NCBI RefSeq assembly: GCF_005889735.1 | Contig: NZ_VCKY01000095.1 | Location: 1-38,060 of the forward strand | Origin: Nonomuraea turkmeniaca | Lineage (GTDB): Bacteria; Actinomycetota; Actinomycetes; Streptosporangiales; Streptosporangiaceae | Length of the DNA: 38,060 nt | Direction: 5' to 3' | Part shown: piece by piece, positions 23,858 to 30,500 of the stretch | Layout of the letters: every line of letters starts with the position of its first letter | Position numbering within the stretch: the first letter of the stretch is position 1 | Position numbers and translations under genes: made by a program | The notes under the pieces: generated by a model | The model's database searches: none | Told to the model about the DNA's origin: nothing | Seen by the model: the letters and a program-made list of their open reading frames with translations, nothing else

Positions 23858-24766
23858 CTAGACGATCGGGGGGCGGCCGAGCTTGACCATGCGCCAGGCC
23901 GTGCGCCAGGCCATGGGCCGCCGCTCGCCCGCCGGGCTGCGCAGACCCTCCATGAACCCGGCGAACCATGCCCTGAGCGCCGTCGCCGAGCCGCGCTCGC
24001 GGACGAGGGTGAGCACCACCCAGTTGGTCAGGTAGAGCGCCGCCAGCGGCCATGGCAGGTTGCGCCGGGCCAGCCAGACCCGGTTGCGGGCGTTGAGCCG
24101 GTGGAAGTTGGCGTGCCGGGTCGGCGGGACCTGCGGGTGGTACATCACCGTCTCGGCGTCGTACTCGATCCGGTAGCCCTCGCCGAGCAGCCGCCAGGCC
24201 AGGTCGGTCTCCTCGTGCGCGTAGAAGAACCGCTCCGGCAGGCCGCCCACCTGCAGGAACGCCGAGCGCCTGACGGCCGATGCGCCACCGAGGAAGGTCG
24301 TGACCGGCGAGGAGCGCTGTGGGTCGCCCGCGCGCAACCGGGGGACGTGGCGCCGCTGGCCGATGCCGCCGTCAGGGTCCATCACCCGGAAGGAGATGAC
24401 CGCCAGGTCCGGCTCGGTGGCGAAGCGGTCGCGCACGTGGGCGACGACCTTCTGGCTGGCGTACCAGCCGTCGTCGTCGAGGAACAGCACGACGTCTCCC
24501 GAGCACTCCTCCACGCCGCGGTTACGGCCGGCGGGGATGCCCGCGTTCTGGTCGAGCCGGATCGATTTCACGACCGCGGCCGATCCCTCGGGTGGCGTGG
24601 CCGACACCTCGGGCACGTCGGCGCCATTGCCCACGATCACCACTTCGACGTCGCCGTCGATCTGGTTGAGCGCGGACTCGACCGCCCGGTTCAGCTCCGC
24701 GACCCGGTTGCCCATGGTGAGAATGACGCACGAGATCTTCAAGAGATCACCAGGCGGTCGTGGCAT
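23858..24766 (-). CDS. GT2-family glycosyltransferase (rhamnosyltransferase-like)
   Basis: 302 residues. The GT-A core begins with KISCVILTMGNRVAELNRAV and continues with DQNAGIPAGRNRGVEE and the metal-binding VVLFLDDDGWY. The catalytic segment is FYAHEETDLAWRLLGEGYRI. The acceptor region PVTTFLGGASAVRRSAFLQVGG is typical of rhamnosyl- or galactofuranosyl-like GT2 enzymes. The C-terminus has one or two hydrophobic segments (LPWPLAALYLTNWVVLTLV). The ATG at 24766 is used. A TTG at 24742 with GGTGA upstream would remove eight residues and is also plausible. The gene lies 134 nt downstream of the CDP-alcohol phosphotransferase gene, separated by a structured region. Confidence 0.87.
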   Translation of the reverse strand: MPRPPGDLLKISCVILTMGNRVAELNRAVESALNQIDGDVEVVIVGNGADVPEVSATPPEGSAAVVKSIRLDQNAGIPAGRNRGVEECSGDVVLFLDDDGWYASQKVVAHVRDRFATEPDLAVISFRVMDPDGGIGQRRHVPRLRAGDPQRSSPVTTFLGGASAVRRSAFLQVGGLPERFFYAHEETDLAWRLLGEGYRIEYDAETVMYHPQVPPTRHANFHRLNARNRVWLARRNLPWPLAALYLTNWVVLTLVRERGSATALRAWFAGFMEGLRSPAGERRPMAWRTAWRMVKLGRPPIV

Positions 24767-24816
24767 GCTTTCATGATCACCGAGTCTGTTTCTGGGTACG
24801 GGTGAAGCTAAGCGTA

Positions 24817-24893
24817 TCGGAACTGGGGATGAACCCCCACCGAACGGCGGACGTCCGATCTATACGACGGACGCCGACCGTCTCCGGTTCCGA
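24817..24893 (-). ncRNA. Candidate structured leader RNA (three-way junction) upstream of the GT2 gene
   Basis: A 77-nt segment is closed by TCGGAAC/GTTCCGA (24817-24823 with 24887-24893, perfect 7 bp). Inside are TGGGG/CCCCA with a 6-nt loop (24824-24839) and CGTCCG/CGGACG with a 10-nt loop (24852-24873). Read on the minus strand it ends 50 nt before the GT2 start. It could be a cis-regulatory leader or an elaborate terminator after the phosphotransferase gene. It matches no riboswitch I recognise. Confidence 0.3.
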
Positions 24894-24900
24894 CATGGCA

Positions 24901-25668
24901 TCACGCCAAGCGTCTCGACGCGAGGATGCTTACCAAATGCAGAACCACTTGTAGGCAAGCCGCGAGGAAACACGCGATCAACAGCACCCTTGTGGCCAGT
25001 ATGTCCCCGATGAACACGTCCACGACGGCCGCGACCACGACCAGGATCGACAGCTCGACAGCCTGCATGATCCGGTGGAACTTGGTCGCCGACAGGATCC
25101 TGCGCCCCAACGCCAGCAGCCCGGACCGAATCTGCCCGGCCTGCGCCTCGGTCGCGGCAGGCAACCCGGAACGGGCCCGCGCCACGTCCACCAGGTCGGT
25201 CTCCGCCTTGATCAGGATGGCCCCGAGCGCCGTCCCGACGCCGAGCACGGTATACCAGTCCGGTATGACCATCGACGCCCGGAAGCCCAGCCCGATGAGC
25301 AGGGCCGCCTCGGCGAAGTAGTGGCCCACCCGGTCGAGGTAGACCCCGGTGATCGAGGTGCGCTGCGTCCAGCGTGCCAGCTCGCCGTCGGAGCAGTCGA
25401 GCAGCAGGTAGAGCTGCACCAGCAGGAACGCCAGCACCGCCGCGGCCACGCCGGGCAGCGCCAGGACCACGCCCGCGGCCACCCCGGTCACGATCATCAG
25501 CCCGGTGGTCTGGTTGGGCGTGATCGGCGTCTTGGCCAGCAGCCACGTGACGTAGATGGACATCCTGCGCATGTAGAGCGTGCCGGCCCAGTGTTCGCCG
25601 CTCTTGCGGTCCATGGTGCCGGCGGGCTGGGCGACCCGCCGCAGCTCAGCGACCGAAGGCCCGGACAT
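24901..25668 (-). CDS. CDP-alcohol phosphatidyltransferase family membrane protein, variant motif
   Basis: This family moves a phospho-alcohol from a CDP carrier to an acceptor alcohol. The 255-residue protein has about six hydrophobic helices. Its signature is D91-CS-D94-G95-EL-A98-R99 ... G108-VYL-D112-RVG-H116. It fits the canonical D-x2-D-G-x2-A-R-x8-G-x3-D-x3-D except that the last aspartate, usually regarded as the catalytic base, is His116. The N-terminus (about 1-35, KSGEHWAGTLYMRRMS) is soluble. The gene starts with GTGGGGGACT before its ATG and overlaps the glycerol-1-phosphate dehydrogenase gene by 23 nt, so the two are tightly coupled. The substrate is unknown; a CDP-polyol or CDP-diacylglycerol-like donor is possible. 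Confidence 0.87.
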   Translation of the reverse strand: MSGPSVAELRRVAQPAGTMDRKSGEHWAGTLYMRRMSIYVTWLLAKTPITPNQTTGLMIVTGVAAGVVLALPGVAAAVLAFLLVQLYLLLDCSDGELARWTQRTSITGVYLDRVGHYFAEAALLIGLGFRASMVIPDWYTVLGVGTALGAILIKAETDLVDVARARSGLPAATEAQAGQIRSGLLALGRRILSATKFHRIMQAVELSILVVVAAVVDVFIGDILATRVLLIACFLAACLQVVLHLVSILASRRLA

Positions 25669-26704
25669 AGTCCCCCACCCGATCGTGGATCTCGGTGTCC
25701 TGCATGCGCAGGTGCTCCAGGATCGTGTAACGGCCGGGACGGGTGGCCGGGGCCAGTGCGACGGCCTCGGCGAACTGCGCGTCGCTCAGCCCGATGTCGG
25801 CCGGGACGACCGGCAGCTCGTGGCGGCGCAGGCAGTCGACGACCTGCGCGACGCGAGCCTTGTCCTCCCTGAGGAAGAAGCAGAAGGCGGCACCGATCCC
25901 GGCGAGCTCGCCGTGGTTGGAGGTGCCGGGGAAAAGCTGATCCACGGCATGAAGGATCTCATGGTCTCCACCACTCGCGGGACGCGAGGAGCCCGCGATC
26001 ACCATCGACATGCCCGACAGGATCAGGGATTCGGCCAGCACGGTCAGGAAGGCGTCGGACTCGATGGAGTCGGCGCGGCCGATGAGCGCCTCGGCGGCGG
26101 TGCGGGCCATCGAGCAGGCCAGCCCGTCGATCGGCTCGCCCCGCTCGATGTTGCCCAGCTGCCAGTCCTCGATGGCCGACAGGTTGCTCACGACGTCGCC
26201 CACGCCTGCCCGGACGAGCGACTTCGGCGCATTGTGCACGAAGTCCAGGTCGACCAGGATCGCCAGCGGCATCGGCACCCCGAACGTGCCCTTGCCTCCC
26301 TCGTAGACGAGGGAGGCCGTGGGCGAGCAGATGCCGTCGTGGGAGAGGTTGGTGGCCACCGCGACCATCGGGATGCCGGCGAGCGACGCGGCGTATTTGG
26401 TCGCGTCGATCGTCTTGCCGCCGCCGACGCCGACCACCACCTCGTAGGCGCCCTTACGCAGGTCGGCGCCGAGCGTGACGGCCGCGTCGACCGACCCGTC
26501 GGCCACTCTGAACACCTCGGCCTCGTCCAGCTGGGGCGCGATCAGGCTCTCGATGTGGTCGCCCTGGCCCGGGCCGACGGCCACGGCGACCCTGCCAGAG
26601 GTCGCCACCCGGCTGTCGGCCAGTAGGACGCCGAGTTCGGCGACGGCGCCGCGCCTGACCTGCATGGTCAGCGGCGCCGGCAACATCCTCGCGAGAAGCG
26701 GCAT
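25646..26704 (-). CDS. sn-glycerol-1-phosphate dehydrogenase homologue (iron-containing alcohol dehydrogenase superfamily)
   Basis: The closest family match is G1P dehydrogenase (archaeal EgsA, bacterial AraM), which reduces dihydroxyacetone phosphate to sn-glycerol-1-phosphate. Of 352 residues, GGGKTIDATKYAA (94-106) is the NAD(P) loop. NLSHDGICSPTA (119-130) is the substrate-side block typical of G1PDH. The three expected metal ligands are D170 in AGVGDVVSN, H248 in SGGDHEILHA and H264 in SNHGELAGIG. Family membership is firm; product stereochemistry is inferred. AGGGGG precedes the ATG, 10 nt after the nucleotidyltransferase stop. Placement between a cytidylyltransferase and a CDP-alcohol phosphotransferase suggests the product is activated with CTP and passed on. 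Confidence 0.88.
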   Translation of the reverse strand: MPLLARMLPAPLTMQVRRGAVAELGVLLADSRVATSGRVAVAVGPGQGDHIESLIAPQLDEAEVFRVADGSVDAAVTLGADLRKGAYEVVVGVGGGKTIDATKYAASLAGIPMVAVATNLSHDGICSPTASLVYEGGKGTFGVPMPLAILVDLDFVHNAPKSLVRAGVGDVVSNLSAIEDWQLGNIERGEPIDGLACSMARTAAEALIGRADSIESDAFLTVLAESLILSGMSMVIAGSSRPASGGDHEILHAVDQLFPGTSNHGELAGIGAAFCFFLREDKARVAQVVDCLRRHELPVVPADIGLSDAQFAEAVALAPATRPGRYTILEHLRMQDTEIHDRVGDYVRAFGR

Positions 26705-26714
26705 GCCCGCCCCC

Positions 26715-27449
26715 TCAGTAGCGAACGGCTATGGTGCGGGCTTTGGCCAGGTCGTCGTGGTTGTCCACCTCGACCCAGTCGACCTCGCCGATGGGCGCGG
26801 CGTGGATCGTCTCGCCCCGCTCGACCATCTCCTGATAGCCGTCCTCGTAGTAGAGCTGCGGGTCGCGCTCGAACGTGGCCCGCAGCGCGTCGGCCAGCCG
26901 CTCTCCGGCGCCCGGCCTGATGAGGGTGGCGCCGATGTACTCGCCGTAGGCCTCGGCCGGGTCCATCAGCTTGGTGATGCGCCGCAGCGAGCCGTCGGGC
27001 GAGAGCGTGACCTTCATCTCCTCGTCGGCGAGCTTTTTGACGTTGTCGACGGCGAGCAGGATGTCGCTGGTCTCGGGGGCGGACAGGAGCGTCTTCTCGA
27101 CCGAGACCGGGTGCACGGTGTCACCGTTGACCAGCAGCGCACCCTGGGAGAAGTAGTCGCGGGCGCACCACAGGGAGTAGGCGTTGTTCCACTCCTCGGC
27201 CTTGTCGTTGTGCACCAGGGTGAGCTTGACGCCGTACTTCTTCTCGAAGGCGTCCTTGCGCTCGTGCACGGCCTGCGCCGCGTACCCGACGACGATCACG
27301 ATCTCGCGCAGGTCCACCTCGGCGAGATTGCGCAGCGAGATGTCCATGATCGTGGTTTCACCGTCGACCGGCACGAGCGCCTTGGGCAGCGTGTCGGTGT
27401 ACGGCCGCAGGCGTCGTCCGGCCCCAGCGGCCAGCACCATTCCCAGCAA
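26715..27449 (-). CDS. LicC-like nucleotidyltransferase (phosphocholine / polyol-phosphate cytidylyltransferase family)
   Basis: 244 residues. The start LGMVLAAGAGRRLRPYTDTLPKALVPV contains the G-x-G-x-R nucleotide loop and the lysine of sugar and alcohol-phosphate nucleotidyltransferases. WNNAYSLWCARDYF and LLVNGDTVHPV are the blocks that mark the LicC/inositol-phosphate cytidylyltransferase branch, and DWVEVDNHDDLAKAR closes the domain. It should couple CTP to a small alcohol phosphate; glycerol-1-phosphate from the next gene is the obvious candidate, with inositol or choline phosphate as alternatives. TTG 27449 was chosen because GAGGAG stands six bases upstream. ATG 27440 is possible. An 87-nt gap with a hairpin separates it from the preceding gene. 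Confidence 0.85.
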   Translation of the reverse strand: MLGMVLAAGAGRRLRPYTDTLPKALVPVDGETTIMDISLRNLAEVDLREIVIVVGYAAQAVHERKDAFEKKYGVKLTLVHNDKAEEWNNAYSLWCARDYFSQGALLVNGDTVHPVSVEKTLLSAPETSDILLAVDNVKKLADEEMKVTLSPDGSLRRITKLMDPAEAYGEYIGATLIRPGAGERLADALRATFERDPQLYYEDGYQEMVERGETIHAAPIGEVDWVEVDNHDDLAKARTIAVRY

Positions 27450-27490
27450 CGTGCACTCCTCAGTCGAGCATGTCGAGCATGACGTACGTA

Positions 27491-27517
27491 GGCCCAAAGG
27501 TTAGTTCCCTTTGGGCC
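27491..27517 (-). promoter_or_regulatory. Intra-operon hairpin before the cytidylyltransferase gene
   Basis: GGCCCAAAGG (27491-27500) and CCTTTGGGCC (27508-27517) form a perfect 10-bp stem with a 7-nt loop, 20 nt after the stop of the DUF5941-like gene. No T-run follows. It may be a partial terminator, attenuator or RNA-processing site setting the level of the downstream genes. Confidence 0.5.
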
Positions 27518-27536
27518 CTCCGCGGGTAATCCGGCG

Positions 27537-28160
27537 TTAGTCTTGCGTTCCCATATCGCTCGCCTCCACCCCGGATCGGGGTGCGGCCAGCCAGCAGGTC
27601 AGGCTCTCCCCGCCGAACAACGCCCACAGGTAGAGGGCGAGCACGGCATAACCGAAGGTCAGCGGCCCCATGAGCGCGACCAGCGAGACCGCCATCATCC
27701 GGCCGTCCCAGCCGAGCCCCAGCGTGGCCAGCCACGACGGAGCGTACACACGCTGCCGCAACCGGTAGACCAGATCGTAGTGGTGGAACGCCAGCGCGCC
27801 GAGCAACAGGAAGATCAGCCCCGGGTTCAGCTGGTGGGCGAACCCGACCGCCGCCACGAACGTGTACTCGATGACCCGCAGGATCGGCGGCACGAGCCAG
27901 TCGAACCTGCCGTCGTGCGGATGTGTGCTGCCCGGCCCGGCCAGCAGCAACGTCACGGCCGGCGCGAACACCGCGAGCCCGTCCGTCCCCGCCACGCCGA
28001 GCACCAGCAGCACGCCGGTCACGAAGGTGCCCGCGAGCACCGGCGGCAGCGGTGGCAGCTGCCCGGCCACGAGCAGGCCCATGGCGCGCGAGAGCGGCCC
28101 GTCGTCGCGGTAGGCCACGACGGTGCTGTTGGGTACGGGGGCCATGTGCACCGGGCTCAT
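27537..28160 (-). CDS. DUF5941-like integral membrane protein
   Basis: 207 residues with about five hydrophobic segments (for example VLAGTFVTGVLLVLGVAG, LIFLLLGALAFHHYDLVY, YAVLALYLWALFGGESLTC). Conserved-looking polar points in the membrane part are RFDWLVPPILRVIEY and FHHYDLVYRLRQ. I recall this as the uncharacterised DUF5941 domain, which in other actinomycetes can be fused to a CDP-alcohol phosphotransferase; recall only. Its ATG overlaps the TGA of the fused phosphotransferase gene by four bases (ATGA), so the two are translationally coupled and may work as one complex. Possible roles are presenting the lipid acceptor or part of the transferase itself; neither is shown by sequence. Confidence 0.7.
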   Translation of the reverse strand: MSPVHMAPVPNSTVVAYRDDGPLSRAMGLLVAGQLPPLPPVLAGTFVTGVLLVLGVAGTDGLAVFAPAVTLLLAGPGSTHPHDGRFDWLVPPILRVIEYTFVAAVGFAHQLNPGLIFLLLGALAFHHYDLVYRLRQRVYAPSWLATLGLGWDGRMMAVSLVALMGPLTFGYAVLALYLWALFGGESLTCWLAAPRSGVEASDMGTQD

Positions 28161-29575
28161 CGCGCCGACCTCAGCATTCGTCCGGCGAGCTGATAGAGGA
28201 CCGCCACGCCGCCCCAGCAGAGCAGGGAGAGGAACGTCACGCGGGCGTTCCAGAAGGCGGCGGTGACGGCGATCAACGCGGTCCGCTCACCGACGGACAG
28301 CATGATGATCTTCTTGGCCCAGTGGCCGGCCACCCGGCGGCCCACGATCTGGGTCAGGCCGAGAAAGCCGGTCGGGCGCCGGCCGTGGGCCGACTCCAGC
28401 AGCGAGCGGGGCGGCCTGCCCCAGCCCGCCCCGACCCGGGCCGCGTCGGCGACGGCCCCGGCGTAGGCGAAGTCGATGCTGTGCCGGACGACCTGCAGGA
28501 TGGTCGCGGCCACGGCGAGGCGCCAGATGCCGGGGTCGGTGGAGCCGACGGCCAGGCCGATGTAGACGGTGTACTCCTTGAACCGGTCCGCCATGCCGTC
28601 CGCCCAGGCGCCGAGCGGCGAAAAGGTGCGGGTGTAGCGGGCCAGCTGGCCGTCGAGGCAGTCGAGCACGAACGACAGGTAGAACAGCAGCGCCCCGAGC
28701 AACCGCCCGCCCTGAGTGCCGGCGGAGAACCACACGGCCGCCAGGAGGGCCAGGGCGACCGAGACGCCGGTGACGGTGTTGGGGGTGAGCTTGAGCTTGA
28801 CGGCCGGCTTGATCAGGTAGCGCGACCAGGTGGAGACGAAGAACGTGGCGAAGAAGCCGTCGTCCTGCTTGACCGAGGTGTCGAGCCTGACCCTGGCCTC
28901 GTCCACATCGGCCAGCGCGGCGATGGCGGTGTCGGCGGCCTGCTGGCCGGTCACCCGGTCGGCGTGCAGCGGCCCGATCGCCGCGGCCCGCACCTGCGCA
29001 CCCGACCTGACCAGCCCGACCAGCAGCAGGTCCACGGCCTCGACCGCGGTGACCGGGCCGAGCCTGCCGGCGTCGGCCAGCTCGGCCAGCTCCTCGGCGA
29101 TGTCGGCCAGCGTGCCGAGGTCGGACTCGCCGGCCTGCAACCCCCCGCGGAACGTGGCGTTCGCCTCGGGGACGACGTGGAAAGAGCTGCCCGCGGCGAC
29201 GACCTTCCCGCCCTCGACGCGTACGGGCGGCCGCATGGGCCCCGCGATGGCGTCGGGGAAGACTAGCGCCCCGGTGGCGTGCGCGGGATGCTCCAGCAGC
29301 AACGCGAGGGCCTCGGTGTGGGCCACGAGGTCGGCGGGGAGCACGGCGAGGGCGCCCGTCGAGATCCTGGCGATCTTGGCGACGCCCCTGAGGTCGGCGC
29401 CGAGCCCGCCGCCCGGGGTGACCACGTGGATCTCGCTCACGGGCAGCGTGGCGAGCTGGCCGGTGATCCGGTCCAGCAGCGTGCCGTCCGCACAGGAGAG
29501 CCGGCCGGCCGGGGTCGTGGCGAGCAGCACGACCGACGTGGTCGTGCTCTCGCGGGACGTCAACGAGTCAGGCAA
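28157..29575 (-). CDS. Fusion of a nucleotidyltransferase-like domain and a CDP-alcohol phosphotransferase
   Basis: About 472 residues from TTG 29575, preceded by GGGAGGAG with a 9-nt spacer. A further in-frame TTG at 29632 lacks a ribosome-binding site. Residues about 10-220 look like a GT-A/nucleotidyltransferase fold (TSVVLLATTPAGRLSC, IHVVTPGGGLGAD, GALVFPDAIAGPM) but lack the usual G-x-G-x-R loop and PK lysine, so this half may be inactive or regulatory. Residues about 240-470 are a CDP-alcohol phosphotransferase with the full signature D305-CL-D308-G309-QL-A312-R313 ... G322-AWA-D326-GMA-D330 and about six helices. The order recalls archaeal bifunctional inositol-phosphate cytidylyltransferase/DIPP synthase. 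It is the first gene of the leftward operon. Confidence 0.85.
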   Translation of the reverse strand: MPDSLTSRESTTTSVVLLATTPAGRLSCADGTLLDRITGQLATLPVSEIHVVTPGGGLGADLRGVAKIARISTGALAVLPADLVAHTEALALLLEHPAHATGALVFPDAIAGPMRPPVRVEGGKVVAAGSSFHVVPEANATFRGGLQAGESDLGTLADIAEELAELADAGRLGPVTAVEAVDLLLVGLVRSGAQVRAAAIGPLHADRVTGQQAADTAIAALADVDEARVRLDTSVKQDDGFFATFFVSTWSRYLIKPAVKLKLTPNTVTGVSVALALLAAVWFSAGTQGGRLLGALLFYLSFVLDCLDGQLARYTRTFSPLGAWADGMADRFKEYTVYIGLAVGSTDPGIWRLAVAATILQVVRHSIDFAYAGAVADAARVGAGWGRPPRSLLESAHGRRPTGFLGLTQIVGRRVAGHWAKKIIMLSVGERTALIAVTAAFWNARVTFLSLLCWGGVAVLYQLAGRMLRSAR

Positions 29576-29673
29576 AGCGCGGGTCTCCTCCCGGCCGGGG
29601 GTGGAGCGCGTGGGCTTGGGGGTGCCTAGCAAGCGTAGCGACAGGTCAAGGCAATATCACGGAGCGGCACCGA

Positions 29674-29679
29674 TACTCT
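29674..29679 (+). promoter_or_regulatory. TACTCT -10 element 6 nt before the cytidylyltransferase ATG
   Basis: TACTCT is followed by six bases and the ATG at 29686 with no Shine-Dalgarno sequence between, consistent with a leaderless start. A GGTCAAG lies at 29644-29650; read on the other strand it gives TTGACC, a -35-like element facing the leftward operon. Confidence 0.45.
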
Positions 29680-29685
29680 GCCGCT

Positions 29686-30420
29686 ATGGATTCCAGGTCG
29701 GTTGGCGTGCTTTTGGCGGGCGGTGTGGGGCAGCGGGTGGGGTTGGCCACTCCCAAGCAACTCGCCGAGATCGCCGGAAAGACGATCATCGAGCATTCGA
29801 TCGCCGTGTTCGAGGACGCGCCGGAGATCGACGAGATCGTGGTGCTGATGACGCCGGGCTACACCGACCGGGTGCGCGAGATCGTGGAAAAGGGCGGCTA
29901 CCGCAAGGTCACCAAGATCGTGGAGGGGGGCGCGAGCCGTACCGAGAGCACGTGGCGGGCCCTGCAGGCGCTGGGGACGGAGGAGTGCGATGTGCTGCTG
30001 CACGACGCCGTACGCCCGCTCGTGGAGCCCAGGATCATCACCGACTGCGTCCGCGCGCTGCGCACGCATCGAGCCGTCAACGTGGCGATCCCGAGCTCCG
30101 ACACCGTCTTCGTGGCCGTGCCGGGGCCGGACGGCGAGGTCATCGGCGAGGTGCTTGACCGGTCGCGGCTGCGGCGCAGCCAGACGCCGCAGTGCTTCAA
30201 GCTGTCGGTGATCAGGGAGGCGTACGAACGGGCGTTCGCCGACCCCGGCTTCGGCAGCCGCCCGGCCACCGACGACTGCGGCGTGGTGCTGCGTTACCTG
30301 CCCGAGGTGCCGATCCACCTGGTGCCGGGCAGCGAGCACAACATCAAGGTCACCCACCCCGCCGACCTCCAGATCGCCGAGCTGCTCTTGCGGCTGGCCG
30401 CCGGTCGACCGATGGCATAA
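29686..30420 (+). CDS. IspD/TarI-family cytidylyltransferase
   Basis: The 244-residue protein should join CTP to a polyol phosphate. The nucleotide loop is LLAGGVGQRVGLATPKQLAEI, with the invariant Lys of the family. Further blocks are VEGGASRTESTWRAL, LLHDAVRPLVEPRII, the VAIPSSDTV turn, RRSQTPQCF and IKVTHPADLQIAELLL. Two close functions share this fold: IspD (methylerythritol phosphate, isoprenoids) and TarI (ribitol-5-phosphate, teichoic acids). The next gene encodes a TagB/TagF-like polymerase, and no other MEP-pathway gene is visible (IspF usually adjoins IspD), so a TarI-like role is favoured. It diverges from the CDP-alcohol phosphotransferase operon across 110 nt. Confidence 0.82.
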   Translation: MDSRSVGVLLAGGVGQRVGLATPKQLAEIAGKTIIEHSIAVFEDAPEIDEIVVLMTPGYTDRVREIVEKGGYRKVTKIVEGGASRTESTWRALQALGTEECDVLLHDAVRPLVEPRIITDCVRALRTHRAVNVAIPSSDTVFVAVPGPDGEVIGEVLDRSRLRRSQTPQCFKLSVIREAYERAFADPGFGSRPATDDCGVVLRYLPEVPIHLVPGSEHNIKVTHPADLQIAELLLRLAAGRPMA

Positions 30421-30486
30421 GGGTCAAGTACGTGAAAACCCCCGCGTTGCAGGCGTGGCGTGGACGCTGCTTGACCTGAGGCTTGT

Positions 30487-30492
30487 TACTGT
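30487..30492 (+). promoter_or_regulatory. TACTGT -10 element 8 nt before the polymerase ATG
   Basis: TACTGT stands 8 nt before ATG 30501, which has no Shine-Dalgarno sequence. GGTCAAG (30422-30428) and CTTGACC (30470-30476) form an inverted pair upstream and could be an operator. TTGACC is too close to TACTGT to act as its -35. Confidence 0.35.
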
Positions 30493-30500
30493 GCGATCAC

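Noticed and set aside
29576..29632. Upstream TTG start for the fused phosphotransferase
   Set aside because: It has no ribosome-binding site, and the extension would cover the GGGAGGAG that serves TTG 29575.
30470..30492. TTGACC and TACTGT as a complete promoter for the polymerase gene
   Set aside because: The spacer is only 10 nt, far from the 16-18 nt needed; only the -10 element was kept.
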